Positions 1-11,795 of a stretch of 64,000 nt of DNA are shown piece after piece. The position numbers and the translations under genes are program-made. The notes beneath the pieces are model-generated. The model did not search any database. It had not been told where the DNA came from and worked only from the letters and a program-made list of their open reading frames with translations. Each line of letters begins with the position of its first letter. The stretch's first letter is position 1. Source of the stretch: Amblyornis subalaris (lineage: Eukaryota > Chordata > Aves > Passeriformes > Ptilonorhynchidae); assembly GCA_018881555.1 (NCBI GenBank), contig JACAXG010000232.1, forward strand, positions 64,042 through 128,041. Direction: 5' to 3'.

Positions 1-32
1 CACCTCCCAGCCTCAGCTCTGCCTTCCCGCAC

Positions 33-3000
33 CTGGCGGGTCTCCTCGCACACCAGGGAGAAGAGCCAGAAGTAGATGAGGTATTCCCGCCAGGACGGCA
101 TCGGCTGGAAGTCAACCATCAGGACATATGCAAAGAGCAGGAGGAAGGTGAAGTAAGAGAGGATGTTCATGAGGAAGATGACGACAGGTGCTGTGAAGAA
201 GGCTCGGAGGCGCGACAGGCAGCCCATGGGCTGCAGCCTCTTCTCCCTGCTGGGAGAAGGGATGGATGTGGGCTCGACTGCCCAGGGAGACGCCAGGCAG
301 CTTCCCCCAGCCACCTGCAGGGTGAGGCTGGAGGAAACCCCTGCCTCAGTGCATGCGTGTCCCAGCTGCCAGAAGCACCTGAAGGTGATGAGGTTGGTGT
401 AGAGCAGGGGGAAGAACAGCATGCATGTGATCACCCGCCAAAGCCCATTGTCCACACACAGCTTCCCCCACCAGACCTTGGTTAGAAAGGCCTGTGAAGA
501 AGGAGGAAGAGGAGTGCTGATTACAGGGGCTGAAGTGCAGAATCCCACTGCTACCCGTGAGGAATTCTGGATATTGGGGACACTTGGGCACATCTCCTCC
601 ATGGACCACTGCTGAGAACCCACCTGGACACCCCCGTGGGACACAAAATTCATGTTCTTGGCCTCCAATGCCAGCTGCAGACAGGTTGTCTTGCCCCAGG
701 CTTCAGAGACACGGGTGAGAAGCTTCTGGGCTCGCTCTTCATCCTTGCGGTAGCAGTCTGTGAACACGCCTGGATGGGCCGGTACCGGGAAGACAAGGCT
801 GAGTTCTGGGGCCAGGGACCCACAGAATCACCCTTTGGAGCAGGATCAGGACATTGCACCACACAGTGGTACTCCCTGTGGTCCCACCACCATCCAGGCA
901 TGGCCTTTGGAGCATCATGACCCTGACTGTGAGGGCGGGACCCTCGTTTGTCACCCCCCACCACCCCCAGACATCTCCTGGGTAAAGCTTGCCAGCTCTA
1001 TGAGGTGCAGGAGCAGTCGTGACATGCAGGAGCAGTTCTGGGGTTCTGGTGCCCTCCCGCTCACCGATGGCCTTGTGCTCATACTGCTCGGCCAGGGCCA
1101 GCATGTCATCTGTGGTGTCCGTGTCCTCCTCCTCCTTGGCCAGCTCCTTCAGGATTTTGCTGCAGGCCAGTGCAGCTGCCATGCAGTCCTGGCTCTGGCA
1201 CAGAGGAAGACAAGGAGAGCATGGACACTCTGTCCGTCAAGTCCCAGAAGTCCTGCCAAGCCCTCTCCAGCTCCCACAGGAGGAGGGTGTCCCAAACAGA
1301 TTGGTGCTCAGGATGGACAGCTTGCCATGAAAAGGGCTGAGCCAGGCTCCCCTCTGGGTAACTCACTGCCATGGGGAATATGGGGACAATCCTGCCCTCT
1401 TCGTGGGCTGCCTTGGCTGATGGGACAGAGTGACTCCTCGTCACGTTCACCATTCCACCAGCTACATTGCCTCTTGTCCCAGAATGCTGTCTGTGGGTGG
1501 AAGCCTTCTCCACCCCAGCTGCCGTGACCCTGCGTGCTCAGCCCTCTCTCAGCCTGTGCAAGGACTAGCCCACTTCTGGCCCAGCACATCCTCTCTTCCT
1601 GTTTTGGGCAGGAAGGGAGGGGTCTGACCTCCTGGTATGGCTGGGGATGGACACCAAGTGCCCTCAGGCTGGCTAGCTGGCTCCCATTTGGCTGGAATCA
1701 GGCTCGAGACAGCTCGCCCAGTATCCCAAATCCTAGCAGGTGCCACTGTTCCCCTTGGAGTTGGGAGGTTTAGCTCCATATGAGCCCCTCAGCTGTGACC
1801 AGAACTCTGGGCTGTGCTACCTGGGCCCAGATGATTTCTGCCAGCTCCTTGCGGTTCTGGACCACAGCCCATATGAGCAGGTCCCGGACGGGGTCCATGG
1901 TGAAGGCAACTCGGCCAGAAGAGCGCTTGTAGAGGGACCGGAGACTCGACCCCTGCACCTGCAAGGTATGCAATGCTCAGGCCTGCTCTCCCAGCACAAA
2001 TCACTCAAACCCCGGGTGCTGCCTCCACCACCCATGGAAAGCACTTTGCCCAGNTAGAGGGGTGGCCAAGACTGGACTCATCCTGGGAATCTCACTGTTT
2101 CTAGGGCTGTGATCACGTGGAGTTGTGCACCCACCCCACCAGGTCCTGCCCACCAGCATCACACATCCACGCAGTGCTATAGGCGTAGGAAGGTGGGAGT
2201 TGCACCTGGAATGTGGGGCAGATGATTTGGGCAGGGCTTTAAGGCACTTTTAGTAGGATTATTGAGCAAAGAGAACAGGGACCCTGCTGCAGCCTCCAGG
2301 ACGGCCCCCTGAGCCAGTGTCCCCTCCCTGCTGCAACCCTGCCACCAGGTACCCTGGAGAGGCGTACGTTCAGCTTGATGTGCGGGACGGGGATGGAGAG
2401 CCGCGGCCGCTCCGTGTGCTTGGGCTTGGGGTACAGCGGCTGTGTGGAGCTGCCCAGCAGCTCCCGCAGCACCTGGGAGACGTGGTGCAGCTGGAGCCTT
2501 GGCATTTTGGAGCCGGCTGTGTGCTCTCTCTCTTCCAGCAGCACCTTCTGCAGCTTGCTGTGGAACAGGCAGGACGGTGCCAGGTTGTCATAGAGGTAAA
2601 CCAGGGTGTCCCAGGTGACAAACTCCTTGAGACGCACTCCCTGCTCCAGGAACAGCTTCACNAACTCTGGCTTGTTGGAAATCAGGGCAGCTGCCATCAC
2701 GGGGTGGAGATCTGAGGGCTGGCAGGCCAGAGGCAGAGGTGAGGGGCTCCATGGTCGCAGAGCAGGACCCCACCATGCTCCTCACTTGGGGCAAAATTTC
2801 ATCCCCAAGCACACAAGGAGTTTCTGGATGTGAAAGAGCATCTGGGATACACTAGGACTTGTGGGATGTCCCCAGGGGGTTGGTATGCCCTCTTCTCTGG
2901 CAGTGGAGACCTCTGCCCCCTTGGCTGCTGGGCNGAGGGATGGGTAGGGTAGAGACCACCTATCCCAAGTTCATTAATATCACAAAATCACAGGGTGGTT

Positions 3001-6000
3001 TGGGTTGGAAGCTCATCTCGTTCCAATCCCCTTCCAGGGGCAGGAACACCTTGCAGGTGTCCAGGTTGCCAGCCTGACCTTCAACACTTCCAGGGATGGG
3101 GCATATATCCTCAAATGTTTAACTTTCGAGTTCCTGGTTCCCGCCAGCCCTTCCCCATCCTGTCAAAGGTAGGTGAGCTGGGGGAACCCAAACGGTTGAC
3201 TGAAATAGGAAAATCCCCTCCGTGTCCCACAGCCCTATCAGCAAGGACAGAAAACTCTGCACAGCTTTGACTTCTCAACAGCAGGATCAAGGCATGGGAT
3301 GGCAGAGCTGCCCCCTGCCCCACTCTGTAGTAAGGTTTGACCAGGGAAGTGCCAGGTGAGATGAATTAAGTTCAAGTTGCTATTTGAGCAGTGATCACAG
3401 GGAAGAGTTGTCAAGAGGTATTTTAGGTTCTAGGTGAGTAGATTGTCTTAAAAACACNGGTTTTGAGCAAAATAACAATCATCTTTATGTGTGTTCAGCT
3501 CTGCTTTGGGCGTTTGAGAGCACTTTTGAAAAACAGCCCCTGTTAATGCGCTGGGAGTTTAGAGTCCAAGAGAAATCCCTCTAAAACTTTCCCAGGTACA
3601 GCCGAGGTGAGAAGTGCCTTCCATATCCACAGGCCTGACAAGCTGTAAGCCTGACCAGACAAGCAGCACAAGTACTGCCTTACCTTCCAGTCGTGGTCAT
3701 CTGTGAAGATCTCGCTCCGAGCAATGTCCACCCTGTTCCAGGCCACAGCCAACTTCAGCTGGTGGTCCCAGTTCTCGCGACCAAAGTGGTCCTGGTTTCG
3801 GGATGCTGCATGCAAAGTGCATGTGTTAGAACAGAGGATCACCTACACGGGGAGAAGGCACCACCTGGAAGCCCCCTTGGAGGTGTGGCCCTTTGGATAA
3901 ACATCTCTCCCCTGTCACAAGGTTTGGGGACGCCTTTGGTGACCCCATAAATCAAGTAGCAGTAGGACNTGACTTGAGCCCCATCCTGTTCACCTTGCCC
4001 CATCCTCCCAGGCAGCCCCCCACCCCTCACCTTTGAAGAGGGCCTGGAGGATAGCCACATCCACGTCCTGCTGGCCGTATTTGCCCTCTCTGAAGATGGT
4101 CAGGAGCTGCCGGCTCCGCACTATGTCTTGGATCTACAAGGAGAGCCGTGGGCAGGCAATCAGCAGCAGCATCTCCTCCCTGCTGCTTCCCACAGTCCCC
4201 TGCACTGTGCAGGGCAATTCCTCACTCCCCTCTGCTGCCTGCAGAACTCCTGTCCTGTGTCCCCCAGCATGGCAGGGGTTGGTCACAAACACTCCCCCTC
4301 TGCCCAAAGGGAGCACGCAGTGGNGGAGCAGAGCTTGAGCCCTTGGGGTGCCCACCACGACCAATGATGAGGATGGCTGGGGGCAGAGGAGCCTTAAACT
4401 TCCCACTGTGAGCCTTGCTGCCCATGGGCCAGGACTGCTGGGACTCCTTTGNTCTCCAGAAGCTCAGAGGAGCCTGCAAGGGACTCACCTTCTTGGTCCA
4501 CTCCACCAGTTTGCTCTCAGTGAAGAGCTCATAGGTGTCGTGGAAGAGGATGCTCAGCTTCTTCTGGATCAAGGCGATGGTTATCCTGGCCACGGGCAGG
4601 TTGGCCACCTGCGCGATGACATCGGCCACACGCCCAGACCCTTCCACAATCACACAGGGGGTCCCGTTGGTGATGGCGTTGTAGATGGTCTGCAACAGGG
4701 TGGGGAGGCTGGTCCCAATCCCACCCGGACACCAGCAGACCCTCTCTGAGCCTGGGACCCCACTGCTACTCCCAGCACTCCAGTCAGTGTGGCAGCACCG
4801 AGAGCAGCANCTCGGGAAGGAGCTGCCCCTCCTCCACTCCCCTCCTCAGCTTGGCACAAGCAGTTCCTTACATCAAGAGTCCCGGGGCCTCCTTCCAGCA
4901 CCACACACACAATGGGGATCTTGATGGCAACACCTGCCGGGAAGCAACATCCAGGGTCACCTCCTCGTAGGGCTGATCCCCCCAATACGGTCTCCTCTGA
5001 GTGGTGGGGTGGGAAAGGCAAGATGGGAGCATTGTCCCTGACATGTCAGGCTTCAGGAGAGGGGAGNAAAACCATGCCCAGTGATTGTCTGGCATGGCAG
5101 GTCAGACACGTGGTGGGATTTTTGGGGGTGTTCTGTGCAGGGCCAGGAGTTGGACTCAAGGATCTTTATGGGTCCCTTCCAGCTCAGGGTATTCTGTGAT
5201 TCTCTGAGCACATGTGTGCATGTGTTATAACAGGAGATCACTTGCACAGTGAGAAAATGAAGCTCCCTTGGGACCTGGCCCTTTGGGAGAAATTACTCTC
5301 CCTGATCAGCTCAGCATCACAAAGTTTGGGGACCCCTTTAGTTATCCCATAAGTCTGGGAGAGAAAGGCTCTTTGATCTGTGTCACTGAGGAACCAGGTT
5401 CCACATTTATCGTGGCAATCCTCTCAGACCCTGTGCCTGGATCCTCTAGGGAAGCCACAGCCTCTCACCAGATCCCAGGAAGGATACCATTCCAGGAGGA
5501 TGGCCCATCCCTGCCTCAGGCCAGGCTGTATGTTGCCATTACCTCCTTTCACCTTGGTCTGTTCTGAAATGAACTTCTCCAGCCTGGTCCTCAGGGGGAT
5601 TTCCACCCCGTACCTCCCGTGGGTCCCATCATCCACCAGGATGAAGTGGGAATGGTTGCTGTCCAGGCACGACAGGCTGCCTTGGTTCTCCTCATCCAGC
5701 ACATACTCAGCAGGAAAGCCTCCCTGTAAGGTGCAGGAGGAGACACTCTGGGACAAGCCTTGCAGAGGAGCACCAGATAGCCAAAGTAACCAGCACCTGG
5801 GGACAGGAATGGGTCAGCACGTGGGGACAGTCTGGCCAAACAGTCCCCGTGCTCCCACAGTGCTCACATTAGCATTGCCCCATGCTCCACCTGCCCTCAC
5901 ACCCACAAGGGTTCTCCCAGGAGAAGCACAGAACCTACTCAAGACACTGAGTAGGATGGAGGGGCTTCTCAGCAAATACCAGCCTGGGACCATCCCTGGA

Positions 6001-8404
6001 AGTGTTCAAGGCCAGGTTGGACAGGGCTTCAAGCAGCCTGGTCTAGTAGAAGGTTCCCTGCCCATGGCAGGAGGTGGAACGAGGTGAGCCTTCGGGTTCC
6101 TTCTAACCCAAACAATTCTGAAGTTCTATGACAATGACTTCTGGTACAGTTGGGTTTTCTAGGGACTGCCAGCCACAGTGACATCTAGAAGCACCTGTTC
6201 CCACCACGGTCCTTGGCAGGAATTCCCCGGCAGCCCAGGCATAGGCAAAACAATCCCCTCTCCAGCTCTGTCTGGCTCACCATGGGGCAGACGAGGCTCT
6301 CCCGGTTGTACACAGTCCCCCAGGTGGCAATGCCAATGGTGACAATCTCGCCCTCCTTGTGGCTGCAACTCAGGATGAAGTCTCGCACTGCCTCTCCCAC
6401 CTGTTTCATCACACCAGCGTGGGACCCCCCTGTGATGATCCAGGCTCCTGGGGGTCACAGAGGGGCATGGGAAGGGAGAGGCTCTGCCCACAGCAATCTC
6501 CCAGCATCCTCCGTATGGCTGTGGGTCCTCAGGCATGCTCCAGCCCCCAGAAGATGTCTCTTCCCTGCCCTGGCAGCACAGGCGATGCCTTCTTCAGCAC
6601 CTCTCTGCGTCCGGCTCCATTTGAGCCTCTTTGCAGTGACTGAGCAGGAGCAGCCCATCCCCAGTGATCGTGGTCCAGGTAGGGACCTACAGGTCTCCTA
6701 AAACAGCTCAGCATCGCCAGAATAGCCCAACTCACTGAGCCTGGCTGCAGGGAGACCCTCTGCATCCTGATGACCTTTAAAAGTCCCTTTCAACTATTCT
6801 ATGATTCCATGATTTTATGATTCTGTGGCCTCTTACCTGTGGTCTGGGCCACCTTTACTAGCCCTTGCCGGAAGATGTTCTTCAGCCTTGGCTTCATGAT
6901 GAAGTTTTTGGCTCCCCCAGTGACTGAGATGAGCAGGTTGGGTGGGTCGAGGCCCCAGTGCTGTGTCATGAGGTGGTAGATGACCCGTGGAGGGGTATCG
7001 GAGGAGACACGCACATACTGAAAAAAAAAAAGGGGTCATACACACATTTCGGGTATAAACAGGGGGATCAGGGTAACAGGACACCTCCACCGCAATTCCT
7101 CCTGTCCCACCAAAGAACCAGAGGCTTCCCAACATCATTCCCTGGCAGAGTTATGTTGCTCCTGGTCCAGGTCTTTGTCAATGACCCTATTCCCATTTGC
7201 TTCCCTGGTAATGAATATTACCCAAACAAATCTAAGGATGAGGACAGGGAACAGCCGCTCCTTGAATCATGAGTCTTGTGGCTTCAGAAAGGGTCTAAGG
7301 CTGTGAGAGAGAGGAGGAGTCCTGTCTCCATCCCTCCTCTGCTTGAGTCAGTGTTGCCTNTGGGGCAATTCCACCCTTTCCCGATGTCCTCTCATTCAGG
7401 AGGGAAATACTCCCATGCCNTCTGCCATGGCAAGACCCAAACATGGGCTTCCCATGCACCCACAGACGGGACAAACAGATCACCTTCCCCGTCTTCTGGC
7501 CCAGGCCCGTGAAGCGGATATCACCGAAGGCATCCGTTGGCATTTCCTGGATGTGCCTGCTGGGGTCCCATTCCTTCCCCAGGAAGATGGGGGGTTTGGC
7601 AGCATCNTCCAGGTGCTGTTCCCTGAGATAGCCACACTCACACACGATCCTCCTGAAACACACACCAACAGCTTTGCTGAGAGCAGCCAAAACCCAAAAG
7701 GCAAAGCCCAGCCTCAGCCCAGGCAGGAGCTGCTTTGTCACCAACCCCCACTTCTGCTCTCCTGGCAGGGGAGGGGAAGCAGAGGCTGTCTCACTTACCC
7801 AGAATCTGACGTCTGGGAGCTTTCCACAAAATAGGTGCATTCCTTCTTCCGGATGTTTTCAGGAATCCAGGAGATGAGATTTTCCTGATGGAGCAAGAAA
7901 AGCAGCAAGGGGTCAGGGTTCCTGGAAAGGGCCAGGAGTTATGCCAGGGGCCAGACACCATGGTGATGGGACCACATCTGGGTACTTCTTTGGATGTGAA
8001 GGATGAAAGCTCCACCACTGTCTGCAAGGACCAAGCCACATGTACTCCAGGGAGAGGGGATAGGACTGCTGGCCATGTACCTCAGATGTTTGGAGGTGTC
8101 CCTAAANCTAACCTGATCAATTATCAATGTTCCTGTTAATGAGCTGCCCATTATCACTATTTCATGTGCGTGCCCAGCCGTCCNCTCTTCCAGCACCTCC
8201 TGAACTCGCCTTTTCATTGCTGCCGGTGGGGAAATGCGCCTTCCGCCTGCTCTTCGAGACGCTGCTACTGCTCTGCTGCAGGTTGGGGACCACCTCGAAG
8301 TCGCTCATTTTCCTGGGGTGTGTGGCAGGGTCATCTCCTCCCTCAGGGCACACCTTGTTCAGCTCGGAGGGGAGCACCTTGGCGCACCGGCCGCGCGCAG
8401 ACAT
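33..8404 (-). CDS. TRPM2: TRPM2 cation channel, first 16 coding exons (3' part off the window)
   Basis: Known family role: plasma-membrane and lysosomal Ca2+-permeable cation channel opened by ADP-ribose and Ca2+, used in oxidative-stress and temperature sensing. Joined exons give 853 codons. Seen segments: the conserved N-terminal block [12 protein letters not shown], then the MHR1/2 region that binds ADP-ribose ([50 protein letters not shown]), later homology regions ([46 protein letters not shown]), and hydrophobic segments near residues 759-779 (S1) and 802-826, ending at CEETRQ. The pore, TRP helix and C-terminal NUDT9-H domain lie beyond base 1. The start at 8404 has an in-frame stop (TGA) eight codons upstream and lies 32 residues before the stretch aligning with human TDLGMVSNL. 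The close paralogue TRPM4 fits clearly less well. Residue N at 2662 leaves one amino acid undetermined. Confidence 0.96.
2986..3106 (-). mobile_element. CR1 LINE 3' end fragment in TRPM2 intron 10
   Basis: The reverse complement reads GGAAGTGTTGAAGGTCAGGC through GAGCTTCCAACCCAAACCA to CCTGTGATTTTGTGAT, the CR1 3' tail pattern. Intron 10 (2719-3683) otherwise shows nothing recognisable. Confidence 0.75.
3816..3950. repeat. unclassified intronic repeat, copy 1
   Basis: About 135 bp in TRPM2 intron 9 that resemble 5219-5353 in intron 6. Shared blocks include GCATGTGTTA, AACAG, GATCAC, GGCCCTTTGG, TCACAA, TTTGGGGAC and CCCATAA in the same order and orientation. It does not match CR1. Class unknown. 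Confidence 0.6.
5135..5207 (+). mobile_element. short CR1 3' tail
   Basis: Contains AGTTGGACTCAAGGATC, GGTCCCTTCCAGCTCAGG and ends ATTCTGTGATTCTCTGA, the CR1 terminal pattern. In TRPM2 intron 6. Confidence 0.75.
5219..5353. repeat. unclassified intronic repeat, copy 2
   Basis: Partner of 3816-3950, in TRPM2 intron 6, directly after a short CR1 tail (5135-5207). Similarity is broken by small indels, so the two copies are not recent. Confidence 0.6.
5985..6132 (+). mobile_element. CR1 LINE 3' fragment in TRPM2 intron 5
   Basis: CCATCCCTGGAAGTGTTCAA, GGACAGGGCTTCAAGCAGCC, TGCCCATGGCAGGAGGTGGA and CTTCTAACCCAAACAATTCT follow in CR1 order. Confidence 0.85.
6765..6830 (+). mobile_element. very short CR1 3' tail
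   Basis: TGATGACCTTTAAAAGTCCC followed by ATTCTATGATTCCATGAT, the CR1 end and its terminal short repeats. It lies next to exon 4 of TRPM2 in intron 4. Confidence 0.7.
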
Positions 8405-8476
8405 GGCTCCTGTGTCTTGTGCTTCTCAGCCTCCTCTCTCCTCTTCCTAGGCTGGCAGGTCCTGAACATCCCCATC
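8405..8476 (-). other. TRPM2: probable 5' UTR part of first TRPM2 coding exon
   Basis: On the minus strand a pyrimidine-rich tract ending in CCCTCAG (acceptor just above 8476) precedes the start exon, so the exon probably begins at 8476 and is spliced to a leader exon further upstream. The stretch contains two upstream ATGs just after the acceptor, in a different frame from the main start. Acceptor strength is judged by eye only. Confidence 0.5.
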
Positions 8477-8489
8477 CTGAGGGCAGCAG

Positions 8490-8607
8490 AAGAGAATCAG
8501 AGAACCCCAGAGTGGTTNGGGTTGGAGGGGACTCATCTCCTTTCACCTCCCCACCATGGGCAGGGACACTGTCCACCAGACCAGGTTGCTCCCAGCCCCA
8601 TCCAAAC
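8490..8607 (-). mobile_element. CR1 LINE 3' end fragment
   Basis: The reverse complement carries the usual CR1 tail words (GGAGCAACCTGG, TGTCCCTGCCCATGG, CTCCAACCC, then TCTGATTCTC). It sits in the leader intron of TRPM2. Confidence 0.8.
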
Positions 8608-9734
8608 TGGCCGTCAAAGAAAAAGGATACCCATGAACTAAAAGCACTGAGGTGCCCCAGCCATCATTCCCTGGGGGGAGATTGGTCCGTGGGAAACCTG
8701 CCATCCCTTCGCCACAATCCTGACACAGGGGCCACGTGTGTGGTGACCAGCCTTGGCATGCACCACGCTTTCCTGGGGAAGCCCATCGATGTCCACAAAC
8801 TGCCCCCACCACGTTCAGCCTGCCAGCCTGCAGCTCTCCTCACCTGCTCTCTGCTGCAGGCAGCTGGGATATTTCTGGCAGCAGGGAGAGCAGGAACTAG
8901 GTCTCTTGTGCGAGCAGCCTGAGCGTGGCCTCGCATGGAAAATCTGGGAATGTGGACATGCTGGCTGCAGAGACCAGGCACTCCTTTGTGTGNGGGGGGT
9001 TCCTGTCTCCCCTGCAAAGGTGCCCTGAGAGCCCCAAGATGCACAGGGGCTCACTGCAAGNGGGGGCTGCAAAACTCCTGAATCCCCCTGAACACTCACA
9101 GCCCCCTTTGCTGAGATGGGAGACCTGCTGGAGCAAAGGTGGAAATGCTCCTAGGTGTCCCTGGAGCCCACAGGGGGATGGTGTCCTCTCAGGAGAGCTG
9201 GGATTAGGTAATGGAGGAAGCACCGGACTCAGAGGATGCTCTGGTCAAGCTGTGGGCTCTGTGTTTAAGGAGGATTTTGGCTGCCTTTCTTCAAGCCAAA
9301 TTCTGCATCACTCCCAAGGATGGGGAGTCCTTGTGGGGACAAGGAGTGCTAATGCAGAATCATGGAGCAGCAAGGAAAAAGCTATTTTATAAGCCTCCCT
9401 CCTGGGATCTGCACAGCCCCACCGACCTTGGGAGACAGATTTTGGCAGACTGGCTTTCTGCATCAGCACAGCCCCCAGCAGATCTGATTTTTGGAAAAAG
9501 AGCTGTTGAAATAAGGTCAAACGCATCCTTAATTCTTGTTCGTGGCCCCCCAGGGCAGACAGGCTCGTGGAGGCTTGGGGCATGGCCACAAGCAGCTCAT
9601 AAGCCCATGCAGGAAGGACTCCCGCCCCAGGTCCTCCAACACCTGGAATACCTGTCCTTAAGGGCTTAGGGACAAGGACAGAGCCTCTCCCGCGGCACAC
9701 GCTGCCTGCTCCCCCAGCTTGAGGGGCTCAGGTC

Positions 9735-10330
9735 GTCCCTCGGCCGCAAGGGGTGGTCACAGCACCCACCAGGACGGGGTGCAAGGCTGAGCACCACCTG
9801 CGAACCTGCCCACCCCGCCGCCCCTCCGCCGGCACGACTGCGGCGAGGCTGCCCGTACCTTCCCTGCCGCATCCTCCGGCCGCATCACCGGCTCCTCCGC
9901 TCCGTGCCTGCCAGAGGGATTCAGCTCCGTGCCCCTCTCGTCCGACGGGTCATTTTGTCACTGAAGACACAGGCGACGAGCGGGGAATAGGGCAGAGCTG
10001 CCTGCAGAGAGGAGGAGGTGGCAGGCGGCTGGCAGCTTCCCAGCAAATCAGGCTGCAGAAGCGATCCCTGCCGAGGAGCTGCAGCGCCCAGGCAAGCCTC
10101 GAGTTCGCTGGAGTGGCTGAGTCACTCTGGCACTACCCGCAGTCCCGCTGCCGTCAGCCCCACGCGGGGCAGGACNCTCTTGCCCGAGCCCCTCCGGGCA
10201 GACGTGACGAGCCGGGGCTGCTCGGGGGATGGTGGGACCACAGCACACGGATGCTGTTGGAAAGGAGCGGGAGCCCAGCGGCGCTGATGGAGGCTCGCGT
10301 GCGTCCCAGGCTTGGCAAATGAGATGAAAA
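9735..10330 (-). promoter_or_regulatory. TRPM2: CpG-rich probable TRPM2 promoter and leader exon
   Basis: CpG-dense segment about 1.3 kb upstream of the TRPM2 start exon. On the minus strand GGGAAG is followed by GTACGG, a usable donor at 9859/9858 that could join the acceptor above 8476. Assignment to TRPM2 is inference; nothing between 8608 and 9734 looks coding. The transcription start cannot be fixed by eye. Confidence 0.5.
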
Positions 10331-10383
10331 ATCCCTTCCCTAACTGTCAAGCATTCTTTATATTACAAAAGTGTATAAACTTT

Positions 10384-10406
10384 ATGTATATATACTATAT
10401 ATATTA
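10384..10406. repeat. TA-rich microsatellite
   Basis: Alternating ATGTATATATACTATATATA tract. Confidence 0.7.
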
Positions 10407-11344
10407 GTTACACACTGTGATGTAATGAAGCAGTGGAGTTTGACTGGAGGCTTTGGTATTGTTCATGCTGAAGTAAAACAAACAAAAGAACAGCCCGGCC
10501 CTGGAGAGAAGGATTTCACTTTTGGGAGGCTCAGAGCAGCCCCTGAGGGATAAAGAGATAAAGAACAGCTTTATACCTGGCACGACCAAGGTACCACAGC
10601 ATTCCAGCCGCTCCAACAGGGCTCTGAGACCCTCCCAGCATCGTCTGGTGTCACAGGTCAGTCACTGCAGCCAGAGGGACTTGGGGACACCTGGATCGAT
10701 AGACAGAGNNGCTTTGCCAAGTTCTGCTGTGACTGGAGATTTGGTAGTGTGGGTGTCAGTGCTCAATCAAGTCCTGTTGTACCTGAGTGCTCCATGGATG
10801 TAAGAACCTCATATAAAACCACATCTGGGTGCCCTGATTTGGCTGGGACATCTCATGCCTGTGAGTAAATATTTACGCTTGTATTCCCTGCTTTGCATCC
10901 CAACCTTGTGCCTTGGTGGGCATGGGCCAGGCGTGAATTTTTATTGAGGAACCTCATGTCACACCACAGGCAACAAAAGCCTTTTGGCTGGTGCTTCCCA
11001 CCTCCCCATTCCAGGTGCTCTTCTCCCGTTACGCTCTGTGCCCTAAATGAACTGGCTTCTCCAATGGATTTGCAGCCACTTAACTTGCATTTGCCACAAA
11101 ATTCAGTTAACAAACCCAGCATCCATTTTCCTTGGGAAATGTGCTAAGCAGCGAAGCCGGGCCAGGACAGCAGCCAAGGCAGTGGATGCTGCAGCAGCGA
11201 TTTGGCTGCTGTGTCTCGGCAGCAGCAACACACTGGGGAGCCCGGGNGGCTGCGGCTCCGAGCGAGCCGAGGGTCCTGCAGCACCAGGCCCAGTCATCCC
11301 CATGGCTCTTGCTGGACAAGACCGCTGTGTCCAGAGAAGGAAAC

Positions 11345-11795
11345 AGAGATGTGAAGGGTCTGGAACACGAGCCTGATAAGCAATGGTTGAGGGAGCTGGG
11401 GGGCTCAGCCTGGAGAAAAGGAGGCTCAGGGGACCTTCTCACTCTCCACAACTCCCTGATAAGAGGATGAAGACAGGTGGGGGTCAGGCTCTGCTCTCAG
11501 GAAACAAGGACAGGACAAGAGGAAATGGCCTCAAGCTGCACCAGGGGAGGTTTAAGCCGGATATTAGGGAAAAATTCTTCACTGAAAGGCTTGTCAAGCT
11601 TTGGAACAGGCTGCCCAGGGCAGTGGTGGAGTCACCATCCCTGGAAGCGTTCAAAAAAATGTGTGGATGTGGCACTTGAGGACATGGTTTAGTGGTGAAC
11701 ATGGTGGNAGTGCTGGGTTGATGGTTGAACTTGATGATCTTAGAGGGTTTTTCCAACCTGAATGATTCCATGATTCTGTGATTCTGTGATTTTCT
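11345..11795 (+). mobile_element. CR1 LINE 3' fragment (about 450 bp)
   Basis: Shows GGAGGCTCAGGGGACCTTCT, AAATTCTTCACTGAAAGGCT, GGAACAGGCTGCCCAGGGCA, GGCACTTGAGGACATGGTTT and a tail of short TGATTCTG repeats, all in standard CR1 order. It belongs to the same subfamily type as 52805-52985. Confidence 0.95.

Larger units (their letters stand above)
33..8404 (-). other. TRPM2: TRPM2 coding exon map
   Basis: Exons in gene order: 8210-8404, 7799-7884, 7484-7652, 6837-7017, 6281-6447, 5543-5723, 4872-4933, 4489-4689, 4031-4133, 3684-3805, 2368-2718, 1821-1958, 1065-1194, 624-769, 379-491, 33-246. Each boundary was set by a GT donor and AG acceptor that also continues the family protein, except the first donor, which appears to be GC (AAG then GCGAGT). 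Cumulative length stays in phase through all 16 exons. Introns are short (about 130 to 1100 bp), typical of compact avian genes. Exon 6 has two candidate donors ten bases apart; the outer one (ending 5543) restores the family sequence KGGVAIKIP. Confidence 0.9.

Noticed and set aside
9211..9669. 152-codon open frame upstream of TRPM2
   Set aside because: No recognisable protein, no splice or homology support; lies in the probable leader intron.
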